Assembly: GCA_965197395.1 (NCBI GenBank)
Contig: CBDANB010000006.1
Span: 868,001-932,000, forward strand
Direction of reading: 5' to 3'
Length of the DNA stretch: 64,000 bases
Source of the DNA: CAZYFH01 sp965197395
GTDB lineage: Bacteria > Acidobacteriota > Vicinamibacteria > Vicinamibacterales > UBA8438
The notes beneath the pieces are model-generated. The model searched no databases and was not told where the DNA came from. It saw only the letters and a list, made by a program, of their open reading frames with translations. Of this stretch, positions 20,657 through 29,568 are shown piece after piece. Every line of letters starts with the position of its first letter. The stretch's first letter is position 1. Both the position numbers and the translations under genes were made by a program.

Positions 20657-21562
20657 ATGGTCAACGATGCGCACTGCCACTTCTTCTCCGCCGGCTTTTT
20701 CGAGGCGCTGGCGACCGACCCGGCGGCGCTCACCGTCGACGACCCGGCGACCGACCTGCCGGCGCGGCTCGGCTGGGAGACACCGGGCTCGGTTGAGACG
20801 CTCGCCGACCGGTGGATTGCGGAGCTCGATCGGCACGATGTGTCGCGTGCCGCCGTGATGGCGAGCGTCCCGGGGGACGAAACATCCGTCGCCGCCGCCG
20901 TGGCGCGCCATCCCACACGTCTCGTCGGCTCGTTCATGCTCGACCCGACGGCCCCGGACGCGCCGGCGCGTGCCGCGCACGCGTTCTCGGTGCTGGGACT
21001 GCGCTGCGCGTGCCTGTTTCCGGCCATGCACGGGTTCGCGCCCGACGACGACCGCGTCGCGGCGATCTTCGACAAGGCCGCGTCACACGGGGCGTCAGTG
21101 TTCGTCCATTGCGGGGTGCTGTCGGTCGGCGTGCGAAAGAAGCTCGGGCTCCCGTCGCGGTTCGATATCAGGCGTGGCGATCCGCTGGCGCTCGTGCCGG
21201 TTGCCGCCGCGTATCCATCCGTCGCGACGATCATCCCTCATTTCGGCGCGGGGTTCCTCCGCGAAACACTCATGGCGGCCGAGCTCTGCCCCAACATCCA
21301 CATCGACACCTCGAGCTCGAACGCCTGGACCCGGTTTCTGGCACCGATCACCCTGGCCGACGCGTTTCGCCAGACCCTCGACGTCGTGGGGGCCGGACGC
21401 GTGCTGTTTGGATCGGATTCCTCGTTCTTTCCGCGTGGTTGGCAGCAGCCCGTCTACGCGGCGCAACGCGAGACGCTCGCCACACTCGGCGTGGACGATG
21501 ACGCGCAGCGGGCCATCTTCTCCGACAACTTCGACCGCGTCTTTGGCGCCGGCCACGCGTAG
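20657..21562 (+). CDS. Amidohydrolase family protein
   Basis: 301-aa metal-dependent hydrolase of the amidohydrolase-2 (ACMSD-like) type. The metal-binding HxH is at the start (NDAHCHFF). Later conserved pieces include FVHCG, IIPHFGAGFLRETL and the C-terminal FGSDSSFFPRGWQ with its acidic ligand. A TATACT -10-like box lies only about 10 bases before the ATG, so the transcript may be almost leaderless. The substrate is unknown. It does not appear to form an operon with the DUF5752 gene, which has its own TATACT box near 21577. Confidence 0.87.
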   Translation: MVNDAHCHFFSAGFFEALATDPAALTVDDPATDLPARLGWETPGSVETLADRWIAELDRHDVSRAAVMASVPGDETSVAAAVARHPTRLVGSFMLDPTAPDAPARAAHAFSVLGLRCACLFPAMHGFAPDDDRVAAIFDKAASHGASVFVHCGVLSVGVRKKLGLPSRFDIRRGDPLALVPVAAAYPSVATIIPHFGAGFLRETLMAAELCPNIHIDTSSSNAWTRFLAPITLADAFRQTLDVVGAGRVLFGSDSSFFPRGWQQPVYAAQRETLATLGVDDDAQRAIFSDNFDRVFGAGHA

Positions 21563-21613
21563 CCGCCATCGCCTGTCCTATACTGTTGGCCGGCCGGCCG
21601 CACGGACGTCTTC

Positions 21614-22267
21614 ATGGGTCAACCGAACCAGAAGTCCTTTCTCTTCGACACCGAGCTTCGGCTCGTGGTACTGACCGGGGTCAAGGCACGCACCCTCGAC
21701 GAATTGCGACAGGCGCTGGCGAAGGTGCCCGGGTCGTCGGTCTTCTTCCATACGCATCAGGAATACCTCGCCCACAACTTCCAGAAGCCGGTCTACTACA
21801 ACGACTTTGCGATCTGGGTGTCGCAGACGCTCCGCGAGGAGGCGCTCGCCGAGAAACTCGCGTCGATCGACCTGCTCGCGTTCACCACGATTCGCGAGCT
21901 GCGCGACACGATTGGCGCCACCATCGACGAGTATGTCGCCAGCCTCGACCGGCCGACATACGAGTGCCGTCCAGACGAGGCGTTTCAATTCTGCCGCTCG
22001 AAGAGCTTCGTGCTGCCGACGGGCATCGTCGCCCACGACGTGCCGGAGTTCTTCGCGAAACTGCCACTCATCTCGAACGCATCGCTCTACTTCCATTTCT
22101 TCGAGGCCAGACTGCGTCTCGGCCGACGCACGAATGACTTCTCCCGCTGGTTGAAGGACCAGGGGCGCGACGACCTCGCCAAGGCGATCGACGCGCTGAA
22201 CCCCTACAGCCGGACGCTGGATGAGCTCAAGCAGGCCATCATCGGTTTGGGTGCGGACGAGCGATGA
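21614..22267 (+). CDS. DUF5752 family protein, partner of the trehalose synthase
   Basis: 217-aa soluble protein. Features that match DUF5752 proteins as I recall them are FLFDTELRLVVLTGVKARTLDEL, SSVFFHTHQEYLAHN and HFFEARLRLGRRTNDFSRWL. Its stop overlaps the start of the TreT-like glycosyltransferase by 4 bp, so the two are translationally coupled. The family occurs beside trehalose synthases; its biochemical role is unknown to me. A TATACT -10-like box lies about 32 bases before the ATG. Confidence 0.82.
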   Translation: MGQPNQKSFLFDTELRLVVLTGVKARTLDELRQALAKVPGSSVFFHTHQEYLAHNFQKPVYYNDFAIWVSQTLREEALAEKLASIDLLAFTTIRELRDTIGATIDEYVASLDRPTYECRPDEAFQFCRSKSFVLPTGIVAHDVPEFFAKLPLISNASLYFHFFEARLRLGRRTNDFSRWLKDQGRDDLAKAIDALNPYSRTLDELKQAIIGLGADER

Positions 22268-23505
22268 CCGCGACCCTCGAGGATTATCGCCGGGTGGCCG
22301 GGTCGGCCGCGATCGACGAGCTCGTGCTCCTTGCCGATCGCGTGCGTCACCGGCGCCTTCAGCACATCAACTCGACATCAGTAGGCGGCGGCGTGGCCGA
22401 GCTGCTCACGCGCCTCGTGCCGATCTTCCGTGATCTGGGCATTGAGACGACGTGGGACGTGATGAAAGGCGACCAGGCGTTCTTCGAGGTCACCAAGTCA
22501 TTTCACAACGCGCTCCACGGCGGCACCGAGGTCATCACGCAGGAGATGTTCGACGTCTACCGTCAGACGACCGACATGAACCTCCACGACCTCGGGAACG
22601 ACGGTGATTTCGTCGTGGTTCACGATCCGCAGCCGGCGGCGCTGATCGCCAAGAAGCAGGGAACCGGCGGGCATTGGCTGTGGCGCTGCCACATCGACGT
22701 GGCCACTCCGGATCCGACCGTGTGGGGGTTCCTGAAGCCGTTCGTGGATCAGTACGACGCGTCGATCTTCTCGATGCCCGCGTTCGCGCAAAAGCTCGCG
22801 ATTCCGCAGTTCATGGTGCCGCCGTCAATCGACCCGCTCGCCGACAAGAACCGCGACCTGCCGGAGAGCGAGGTCACCGCCGTCCTCGAGAAACATGGGA
22901 TCGATCCGGCTCGGCCCGTGCTCACCCAGATCTCGCGCTTCGATCGACTCAAGGATCCGCTCGGCGTCATCCGAGCGTATCGACTCGTCAAGCGTCGCTA
23001 CGATTGCCAGCTCGTCCTCGCGGGTGGTGGGGCAAGCGACGACCCCCAGGGCGAAAAGGTCCTCCAGGAAGTACGCGACGCCGCCCAGGATGACCCGGAC
23101 ATTCACGTCCTGCTGCTGCGGCCGTTCGCCGATCTCGAGATCAACGCCTTGGTGCGCGGCTCGACCGTCGTGATGCAGAAATCGCTCAGGGAGGGCTTCG
23201 GCCTCACCGTGACCGAGGCACTCTGGAAGCGAAAGCCGGTCGTGGGCAGCGCGGTCGGCGGAATCAAACTGCAGATCCTGAATGGCGTGACCGGCTTCCT
23301 CGTACACTCACCCGAAGGCGCCGCCAATCGTGTCATCGAGCTCCTGGGCGACGAGCACCTCCGCCTGTCGATCGGGAAAAACGGCCATCAGCACGTCCGC
23401 GAGAACTTCCTCACGACGCGCCACGTGCGCGACTACTTGCTGATGATGCTCGCGACGGAGCATCGCGAGCACGACATCACGCTGATGACCGCCGGCCGGA
23501 AGTAG
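22264..23505 (+). CDS. treT: TreT-like trehalose synthase (GT4 glycosyltransferase)
   Basis: Retaining glycosyltransferase that probably joins an NDP-glucose to glucose to make trehalose. 413 aa with GT-B fold. The N-terminal half has INSTSVGGGVAELLTRLVP and KSFHNALHGG, both typical of TreT. The C-terminal donor-binding half has the GT4 motif KSLREGFGLTVTEALWKRKPVVGS. ATG overlaps the DUF5752 stop. Trehalose would act as an osmolyte or stress protectant. The call to TreT rather than a general GT4 enzyme rests on the N-terminal motifs. Confidence 0.85.
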   Translation: MTATLEDYRRVAGSAAIDELVLLADRVRHRRLQHINSTSVGGGVAELLTRLVPIFRDLGIETTWDVMKGDQAFFEVTKSFHNALHGGTEVITQEMFDVYRQTTDMNLHDLGNDGDFVVVHDPQPAALIAKKQGTGGHWLWRCHIDVATPDPTVWGFLKPFVDQYDASIFSMPAFAQKLAIPQFMVPPSIDPLADKNRDLPESEVTAVLEKHGIDPARPVLTQISRFDRLKDPLGVIRAYRLVKRRYDCQLVLAGGGASDDPQGEKVLQEVRDAAQDDPDIHVLLLRPFADLEINALVRGSTVVMQKSLREGFGLTVTEALWKRKPVVGSAVGGIKLQILNGVTGFLVHSPEGAANRVIELLGDEHLRLSIGKNGHQHVRENFLTTRHVRDYLLMMLATEHREHDITLMTAGRK

Positions 23506-23522
23506 GGCGACTCCGCCGCGCA

Positions 23523-24518
23523 TCAGGGAACCAGCAGGATTTTCCCAATATGCGTGCTCGCCTCCATCAACCGATGAGCCTCGGCGGCGTCGGCGAACGG
23601 GTAGGTCGCATGGACGACGGGACGGAGATCCCCCGCGACGAGATGCGGCCACACCTTGCTGCGGAGCGCGCTGGCGATGACGGCCTTTTGCTCGACCGAT
23701 CGGGCCCGCAGGGTTGAACCGGTCACAAAGAGGCGACGCGACATCACCGCGGCGAGGTTGATCTCCGACTGGGCGCCACCCATCAGCGCGATGACGACGA
23801 GGCGTCCCTCAATCGCCAGACAGTCCAGGTTGCGCATGAGGTACGGACCGCCGACCATATCGAGAATCAGATCGACGCCCCGTCCCCCGGTGGCCTCCTT
23901 GATGGCCACCACAAAGTCGGCGGCCTTGTAGTTGATCGCTCGCTCGGCGCCCAGACGCTCGCAGGCCGCACACTTGTTGTCCGTGCCCGCGGTGGCGAAA
24001 ACGCGGGCGCCGAACCGCCGCGCCAGTTGAATGGCGGTCGTCCCGATGCCGCTCGACCCGCCGTGCACGAGAAAACTCTCACCCTCCGCCAGCCGCCCGC
24101 GCTCGAAGACGTTGGTCCAGACCGTGTAGTAGGCCTCTGGCAGCGCCGCGGCCTCGACGACGGTGACCGTTTCCGGCACCGGCAAGCACTGTGGGGCGGG
24201 CGCGACACAGTAATCCGCGTAGCCGCCGCCCGCGATCAGCGCGCAGACGTGATCGCCGACGCGCCAATCCGTCACCCCCGGCCCGATGGCGGCGACCGTG
24301 CCCGACACCTCGAGACCGAGGAGGTCCGACGCACCGGGGGGTGGCGGATAGTTGCCTTCGCGTTGCATGACGTCGGCGCGGTTGAGGCCCGCAGCTGCCA
24401 CCTTGACCAGCAGCTCGTCGGCGCCGGGCTCCGGCACGGCGCGCGTCTTCAGCGCGAGGGTGTCAGGACCACCGGGGGCGGTGATCTCGACGACGTTCAT
24501 GGTTGCTGGTATCGCCAT
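23523..24518 (-). CDS. NAD(P)H quinone oxidoreductase, zinc-free MDR family
   Basis: 331-aa medium-chain dehydrogenase/reductase of the quinone oxidoreductase (PIG3-like) branch. N-terminal GroES-like fold (GLNRADVMQREGNYPPPPGASDLLGLEVSG) and nucleotide-binding Rossmann domain (VHGGSSGIGTTAIQLARRFGA). It lacks the cysteine-histidine set of zinc alcohol dehydrogenases. MNVVEITAPGG, six codons downstream, is an alternative start; the first ATG has a ggaggga just upstream. Convergent with treT, separated by 17 bp. Confidence 0.92.
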   Translation of the reverse strand: MAIPATMNVVEITAPGGPDTLALKTRAVPEPGADELLVKVAAAGLNRADVMQREGNYPPPPGASDLLGLEVSGTVAAIGPGVTDWRVGDHVCALIAGGGYADYCVAPAPQCLPVPETVTVVEAAALPEAYYTVWTNVFERGRLAEGESFLVHGGSSGIGTTAIQLARRFGARVFATAGTDNKCAACERLGAERAINYKAADFVVAIKEATGGRGVDLILDMVGGPYLMRNLDCLAIEGRLVVIALMGGAQSEINLAAVMSRRLFVTGSTLRARSVEQKAVIASALRSKVWPHLVAGDLRPVVHATYPFADAAEAHRLMEASTHIGKILLVP

Positions 24519-24638
24519 CCGTTCCCTCCGTGCTGGGCGCCCGACAACGGGTCACGGAGCGACCGTGGCGTGAGGACTATACAACGCCGACTCCGTCGCC
24601 GCGCACCGGGATGAGCGGGAGCGATAGGAGCCAGCGGG

Positions 24639-24644
24639 TATAAT
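24639..24644 (+). promoter_or_regulatory. Candidate -10 box of the ACT-dapBADE operon
   Basis: A perfect TATAAT at 24639-24644, about 40 bases before the first ATG of the operon. The -35 region at the expected distance does not look like TTGACA, so an activator or non-standard -35 recognition is possible. No other strong -10 candidate was seen between here and the divergent oxidoreductase. Confidence 0.5.
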
Positions 24645-24684
24645 CGCGTCACGCTCTCCGCCGTCGTTCCGTTATACCAACGAC

Positions 24685-25137
24685 ATGACCGTCAAGATCG
24701 CGCGGGTGGTGTTGTGGCGGACGGAGGTCCCGAACAGGCCGGGCGCGCTCGACGCCGTGCTGGAGCCGCTCGCGCAGGCCGGCATCGATCTCCGCGCCGT
24801 CATCAAGCGGAACGTGCCGGGACGGTCGACGCGCGCGAGTGTGGAGATACTGCCCGGCGCCGGGAGGCGCGCGGGGTTGGTGGCCCGTGCCGCCGGGTTC
24901 AGCCGCTCCCCCACCCCCGTGTTGCTCGTCGAGGGCGCGAATCGGCCGGGTCTCGTCTTTGCGGTCGCGAGCGCTATCGCGTGGACCGGGATCAAGGTCC
25001 GTTTCCTGTCCGCCCAGGTGGTCGGGGCCCGCTACGCGGCGCTGCTCGGCTTCCGCACGGCGGACGAGCGGCGCCGGGCGGCGGCCTTGATTCGCAAGGT
25101 CATTCGCGATCGGACGCAACCGGACCGTCGATCATGA
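24685..25137 (+). CDS. Tandem-ACT-domain protein heading the dap operon
   Basis: 150-aa protein with two ACT-like repeats. The first begins LWRTEVPNRPGALDAVLEPLAQAGIDL (about residues 10-80). The second begins VLLVEGANRPGLVFAVASAIAWTGIKV (about 82-140). ACT domains bind amino acids and usually regulate metabolic enzymes. Its stop overlaps the dapB start by 4 bp, so it may sense lysine or another amino acid and regulate this pathway. That role is an inference from position; no catalytic domain is attached. Confidence 0.7.
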   Translation: MTVKIARVVLWRTEVPNRPGALDAVLEPLAQAGIDLRAVIKRNVPGRSTRASVEILPGAGRRAGLVARAAGFSRSPTPVLLVEGANRPGLVFAVASAIAWTGIKVRFLSAQVVGARYAALLGFRTADERRRAAALIRKVIRDRTQPDRRS

Positions 25138-25832
25138 GCCTGCGGGTGGCGCTCATCGGCTACGGCCGGATGGGGAAGGCGATCGACGCGTTGAGCGAGG
25201 CGTATGACTGCCACATCGTCGACCGACTCGACATCGACGAGAACGCCGACGGAGCAGGCATCTCGGCCACCCGGCTCGACACCGTCGACGTGGCGATCGA
25301 GTTCTCGCTCGCCAGCGCCGTGGCGACCAACGTGACGAGGCTGGCGGCGCTGGGCATCAACGTCGTCATCGGCACCACAGGCTGGAACAGCCAGGAACGA
25401 GCGGTGCGCGAGGCTGCCGAGACGGCGGGGATCGGCATCGTCCACGCGGCCAACTTTTCGCTTGGCGTCAACCTGTTCCAGGCCATCGTCGAGCGCAGCG
25501 CCACGCTGCTCGCCCGCCACGACGATTTCGGGGCGTGGATTCACGAGGGTCATCACGCCGCCAAGCAAGATGCACCCTCCGGTACCGCGCTCGCGCTGAA
25601 GGCGGCGATGCGGGGCGCGGGGTACCAGCGCGGCATCGACGTTGCGTCGACGCGCGCGGGCAGCATGCCGGGGACCCACAGCGTCGGATACGACGGGCCC
25701 TTCGAAACGCTGACCTTGACCCACACGGCGCGCGACCGGTCGACGTTCGCGCGTGGCGCGCTGGAAGCCGCACATTGGGTCAAGGGACGCCGCGGCTGGT
25801 TTACGATGCGGGACGTGCTCGGACTCGACTAG
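25134..25832 (+). CDS. dapB: 4-hydroxy-tetrahydrodipicolinate reductase
   Basis: NAD(P)H reductase of the lysine/diaminopimelate pathway. 232 aa, on the short side of a family near 270. N-terminal nucleotide-binding motif LIGYGRMGKAI, then GTTGW, and the catalytic region with GHHAAKQDAPSGTALAL (histidine pair, lysine and SGTA substrate loop). ATG overlaps the ACT gene; longer reading frames starting near 24714 are spurious. dapA follows 14 bp on. Confidence 0.93.
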   Translation: MSLRVALIGYGRMGKAIDALSEAYDCHIVDRLDIDENADGAGISATRLDTVDVAIEFSLASAVATNVTRLAALGINVVIGTTGWNSQERAVREAAETAGIGIVHAANFSLGVNLFQAIVERSATLLARHDDFGAWIHEGHHAAKQDAPSGTALALKAAMRGAGYQRGIDVASTRAGSMPGTHSVGYDGPFETLTLTHTARDRSTFARGALEAAHWVKGRRGWFTMRDVLGLD

Positions 25833-25846
25833 GACGAAACCGGACC

Positions 25847-26758
25847 ATGCAAAGTCGGTGGACAGGCTGCGGACCGGCGCTGGTGACTCCGTTCACCAAC
25901 GCCGGCGCGCTGGACGAGGCGGCGATTGCGCGTCTCGTCGAGCGGCAGATCGAGGGCGGCGTGCATTTTCTCGTGCCGTGCGGCACGACGGGGGAAAACC
26001 CCACGCTCTCGCGGTCCGAGCAGCTACGGGTCGTCGAGCTGGTGATCGCGGCGGCGGCTGGCCGGGTGCCGGTCCTCGCGGGCGCCGGGGGCTACGACAC
26101 ACGCTCGATCGTGGAGCTCGCCCGCGATCTGGAGCGGCTCGGCGCGAACGGTCTGCTCTCCGTCACCCCGTATTACAACAGGCCGACCCCGGAGGGGTTG
26201 TATCAGCATTTCCACACCATCGCTGACGCGACCCAGCTGCCGATCGTGGTCTACAACGTCCCCGGGCGCACCGGGGTCAATATCGATCCGGCCACGCTCG
26301 TCCGACTGGCGGGCATTCCCAATATCGTCGGCGTGAAGGAAGCGTCCGGGGATCTCGCGCAGATGTGCGAGATCTGTCGCATCGTCCCGGACGACTTCAA
26401 CGTGCTCTCGGGGGACGACGCGTTCACGCTCCCGTTGATGGCGCTCGGCGGTGTCGGCGTCATCTCGGTGGCCGCCAACGAGGCCCCGGCAGACATGGCG
26501 CGGCTCGTCGACGCCGGACTCGCCGGCGACCTGACGACCGCCCGCGCCATGCACGAGCGCCTGCTCCCCTTGATGCAGGTAAACTTCGTCGAGTCGAATC
26601 CGATCCCGGTCAAGGCGGCGATGGCCGAGCTGGGCCTGCTCGAAGAGGTGTACCGGCTGCCGCTGGTGCCTCCCCGACCGACGTCACGGGCCAGAATCGT
26701 CGAGGTCCTCAAGCAGCTAGGTCTCCCCCGCGCCGACCTGACCGCCCGTGTGCGATGA
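25847..26758 (+). CDS. dapA: 4-hydroxy-tetrahydrodipicolinate synthase
   Basis: Condenses pyruvate with aspartate semialdehyde, the committing step to lysine and diaminopimelate. 303 aa TIM barrel. The Schiff-base lysine is in IVGVKEASGD, the catalytic tyrosine in TPYYNRPTPEGLY, and the early GTTGENPTL loop is present. ATG 25847 gives the normal family start; upstream extensions belong to other frames. The stop overlaps the dapD start by 4 bp. Confidence 0.96.
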   Translation: MQSRWTGCGPALVTPFTNAGALDEAAIARLVERQIEGGVHFLVPCGTTGENPTLSRSEQLRVVELVIAAAAGRVPVLAGAGGYDTRSIVELARDLERLGANGLLSVTPYYNRPTPEGLYQHFHTIADATQLPIVVYNVPGRTGVNIDPATLVRLAGIPNIVGVKEASGDLAQMCEICRIVPDDFNVLSGDDAFTLPLMALGGVGVISVAANEAPADMARLVDAGLAGDLTTARAMHERLLPLMQVNFVESNPIPVKAAMAELGLLEEVYRLPLVPPRPTSRARIVEVLKQLGLPRADLTARVR

Positions 26759-27612
26759 CCGCGACTGACTCGCAGCTCGCCGAACAGATCCAGCGCCTGT
26801 TCGACCAGGGCGCCGACGCCGACCGCGATGAATCGCGCGCCGCGTTCGCGCGGCTGCGCGAAGCGCTGTCGGCGGGTCGAGTGCGGGCAGCCGAGCCCGA
26901 TGAATACGCGGCAACCGGCTGGCGGGTCAATGCGTGGGTCAAGCGGGGAATCTTGGTCGGCTTCCGCTGTGGCGAGATCGTGGCCTACGACTCGCCGAGC
27001 ACCGAGGCGCCCTTTCTCGACAAGGACACGCTGCCGCTGAGATCCCTCGACACGAGTGCCGGGGTCCGGATCGTCCCGGGCGGGTCGTCCGTGCGGGACG
27101 GGGCGTATCTGGGCCGCGGCGTCATCTGCATGCCACCGATGTACATCAACATCGGCGGCTACGTGGGCGATGGCAGCCTGATCGACTCGCACGCCTTGGT
27201 CGGCTCCTGCGCCCAGGTCGGCGAACGGGTGCACGTGAGCGCGGGTGCCCAGATCGGCGGGGTCCTGGAGCCGGTCGGCGCGCTACCGGTCATCATCGAG
27301 GACGAGGTGCTGGTTGGTGGCAACACCGGGCTCTACGAGGGCGCCGTCGTAAAGAGACGCGCCGTGATCGGCGCGGGCACCGTCCTGACCGGCTCAACCC
27401 CGGTCTACGACCTACCCAAGCGGCGGCTCATCAAGCCGGAGCCTGGACAACCCACGATTATCCCAACGGGCGCCGTCGTCGTGCCGGGCGCGCGTGCCGT
27501 GACCGCGGCGCCCGGACCCGAGTGGGGCCTGTCGCTGGCGACACCGGTCATCGTCAAGTACCGCGACGACCGGACCGACACCCGCACCGAGCTCGAGGCA
27601 TGGATTCGGTAA
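26755..27612 (+). CDS. dapD: 2,3,4,5-tetrahydropyridine-2,6-dicarboxylate N-succinyltransferase
   Basis: Succinylates tetrahydrodipicolinate, which shows that this organism uses the succinylase branch of diaminopimelate synthesis. 285 aa. A helical N-terminus is followed by a left-handed beta-helix with hexapeptide repeats (GAYLGRGVICMPPMYINIGGYVGDGSLIDSHALVGSCAQVG in sequence from about residue 117; conserved MPPMYINIG and DSHALVGSCAQ). Overlaps dapA by 4 bp and the M20 peptidase start by 13 bp. Confidence 0.94.
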   Translation: MTATDSQLAEQIQRLFDQGADADRDESRAAFARLREALSAGRVRAAEPDEYAATGWRVNAWVKRGILVGFRCGEIVAYDSPSTEAPFLDKDTLPLRSLDTSAGVRIVPGGSSVRDGAYLGRGVICMPPMYINIGGYVGDGSLIDSHALVGSCAQVGERVHVSAGAQIGGVLEPVGALPVIIEDEVLVGGNTGLYEGAVVKRRAVIGAGTVLTGSTPVYDLPKRRLIKPEPGQPTIIPTGAVVVPGARAVTAAPGPEWGLSLATPVIVKYRDDRTDTRTELEAWIR

Positions 27613-28604
27613 CGCTCGTCCACACCGCCCGTGCGCTCATCGACATCGACTCGACCAGCGGACGCGAAGCGGACGCGACGGCATGGGTGGCCGGTTGGCT
27701 GCGGGACCGCGGCTACGGCGTCGTCGAGCAGCCGGTCGCCGAGCACCGCGCCAACATCATCGCGACGATCGACGGGACCGAGCCGGAGGTCGTGTTCTCC
27801 ACGCACATCGACTGCGTGCCGCCGTTCTTTCCGAGCCGGGAGGAAAACGACAGGTTGTACGGACGTGGCGCCTGCGACGCCAAGGGCATCCTGGCCGCGA
27901 TGCTGGTGGCCCTCGAACGACTGCGCGGCGTCGGCGAGACGCGTGTCGGCCTCCTGGTCGTCGTCGGGGAAGAGCGCGGTAGTCAGGGCGCGCAGGCGGC
28001 GAACACCATCGCCTCGACGTCGCGCTTTCTCATCAACGGTGAACCGACGGGCAACCGGCTCGGCGCGGCGACACGCGGCGTCTATCGCGTGCGTTTCCAG
28101 GCTAGCGGGCGGGCCGCGCACTCAGCCTACCCGGAGCTCGGCGAATCGGCGATCGACAAGCTGCTCGACGCGCTGATCGCGCTGCGCGCCCTCCCGTTGC
28201 CGGAGGACCCAGCGCTCGGCAGGACCAGCTACACCGTCGGGCTGATGTCCGGCGGGATCGCCCCCAACGTCGTTCCGCCGGTCGCGGAGGCCGACGTGAA
28301 CTTTCGGACCGTCGGACCGGCCGTCGACGTGCTGAACAGCCTCGTGCCGCTCCGAGCGCACGTCGCGCTCGAGAACATCGTGACGGTGCCGCCGGTGACG
28401 CTGACGACGGTGCCCGACTTCGAGACCGAGGTCTTCTCGTTCACGACCGATATCCCCTTCCTGACGGCTTGGGGCAAGCCGCTCCTCGTGGGTCCCGGCT
28501 CCGTGCACGTCGCGCACACCGCGGACGAACATGTGTCGATCGGCGAGTTGCACGCGGCGGTCGATCTCTACGTGAGACTCGCGAACACGCTATTGCGGAT
28601 GTAG
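27600..28604 (+). CDS. dapE: M20-family deacylase, probable succinyl-diaminopimelate desuccinylase
   Basis: 334-aa zinc aminoacylase of the ArgE/DapE/ACY1 family. Metal and catalytic residues are visible: STHIDCVPPF (His, Asp), GRGACDAKG (bridging Asp), VVGEERGSQG (general-base Glu) and the terminal VAHTADEHVSI. The dimerisation domain lies in the middle (AAHSAYPELGESAIDKLLD). The start overlaps dapD by 13 bp, which supports the desuccinylase role. Sequence alone cannot exclude acetyl-ornithine or dipeptide substrates. Confidence 0.85.
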   Translation: MDSVTLVHTARALIDIDSTSGREADATAWVAGWLRDRGYGVVEQPVAEHRANIIATIDGTEPEVVFSTHIDCVPPFFPSREENDRLYGRGACDAKGILAAMLVALERLRGVGETRVGLLVVVGEERGSQGAQAANTIASTSRFLINGEPTGNRLGAATRGVYRVRFQASGRAAHSAYPELGESAIDKLLDALIALRALPLPEDPALGRTSYTVGLMSGGIAPNVVPPVAEADVNFRTVGPAVDVLNSLVPLRAHVALENIVTVPPVTLTTVPDFETEVFSFTTDIPFLTAWGKPLLVGPGSVHVAHTADEHVSIGELHAAVDLYVRLANTLLRM

Positions 28605-28693
28605 CCGCCCGCGGTCTCTGCATGGGACATCGACCTCTTGGCAACGGTGTCGGTCGCGACGCGAGAGACACATCGACGAGTGTGGCGCACCGC

Positions 28694-29194
28694 TCAGCGG
28701 CTGCGGTCTCGATAAAAGGTGATCAGGTCCTGGCTCTTCGGGGGCGCGGCACCGAGCTGGCGCAGCATCGCCGTGACCTGACCGCGATGATAGCTCGCGT
28801 GATTGACGAGATGTTGCAGCATCTCGGAGAGGACCGAGGACGTCCACTGACCGCTGAACACACGGTATTCGAAGACCCGGTCGGCATCGCCGTCATCCAA
28901 TGTCGCAATGAAGGCCCGCACCTTGCGTTCGTGCTCGACCCACCGCGCTCGCACCGCTGGAAGGCTCCCGTACTCGTCGGCGGCCAGGTGCTCGGTTGGT
29001 GAGTGACCGTGCCATCGCGAGCACCAGACGAACTCCGCCGACAGGATGTGCACCAGCGTGTCGCGGACCGATCCGAAGCTGCTTTTGAGATCCCGACAGA
29101 GCTCGTTGTGCCCGAGAGGCTCCACCGCATCCAACACCCGGTCGCGAGCCCAATAGTGGTAGTCGACGAGCGTGCGTAGGTCCTGTAGGTCCAC
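28694..29194 (-). CDS. DinB/YfiT-like four-helix protein
   Basis: 166-aa DinB-superfamily protein, probably a metal-dependent thiol transferase or detoxification enzyme. It starts TLVDYHYWARDRVLDAVEPL and ends with the conserved LQHLVNHASYHRGQVTAMLRQLG and DLITFYRD. The usual histidine metal ligands occur in HILSAEFVW and NHASYHRG. I place the start at GTG 29194, which has ggaggg 7 bases upstream. The frame is open far beyond this, into a truncated cyclophilin, so a fused product from 29545 is also possible. Confidence 0.85.
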   Translation of the reverse strand: MDLQDLRTLVDYHYWARDRVLDAVEPLGHNELCRDLKSSFGSVRDTLVHILSAEFVWCSRWHGHSPTEHLAADEYGSLPAVRARWVEHERKVRAFIATLDDGDADRVFEYRVFSGQWTSSVLSEMLQHLVNHASYHRGQVTAMLRQLGAAPPKSQDLITFYRDRSR

Positions 29195-29545
29195 TGCAGT
29201 CCCTCCGGACGGCTCCCGCGCGCATCGGCCGGCAGGCGCGAGCCGGTCCGTCGTGAGCGGATCGCCACCCTGGATGATGCCGTGCGCCACCATCCGATGA
29301 AAGATGGTCCCGTCGTACGCGCCTTCCTCGGCTAGCTTCATCACGAGGCCCACGTGATTCGGCGCGAGGTCTGGCCGCGGATCGATCGCGATCTCACCGC
29401 GATCCGTGTCGAGCAGCAACTGCTTGCCGGTCATCTCGTCGAGCGTGAGCGGCGTGACGTAGGGCGCGTCTGGCGTTTGCGACCCAACCGTCACGACCGC
29501 ACCGACCACGACGCACGAGACCAGAAGACCGACTGGGCGGGTCAT
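29195..29545 (-). pseudogene. Truncated cyclophilin-type peptidyl-prolyl isomerase remnant, in frame with DinB
   Basis: The first 100 codons from ATG 29545 read as a secreted cyclophilin. A hydrophobic signal-like N-terminus (GLLVSCVVVGAVVTVGS) is followed by LLDTDRGEIAIDPRPDLAPNHVG and then TIFHRMVAHGIIQGGDP. This is the family N-terminal half, stopping where the catalytic core would continue. The frame then runs without a stop into DinB. The central and C-terminal cyclophilin core (GS-FFI and downstream) is absent, so isomerase activity is unlikely. This looks like a deletion that joined two genes. Confidence 0.75.
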
Positions 29546-29568
29546 TCCTCGGACAGTATCATGTGCCG

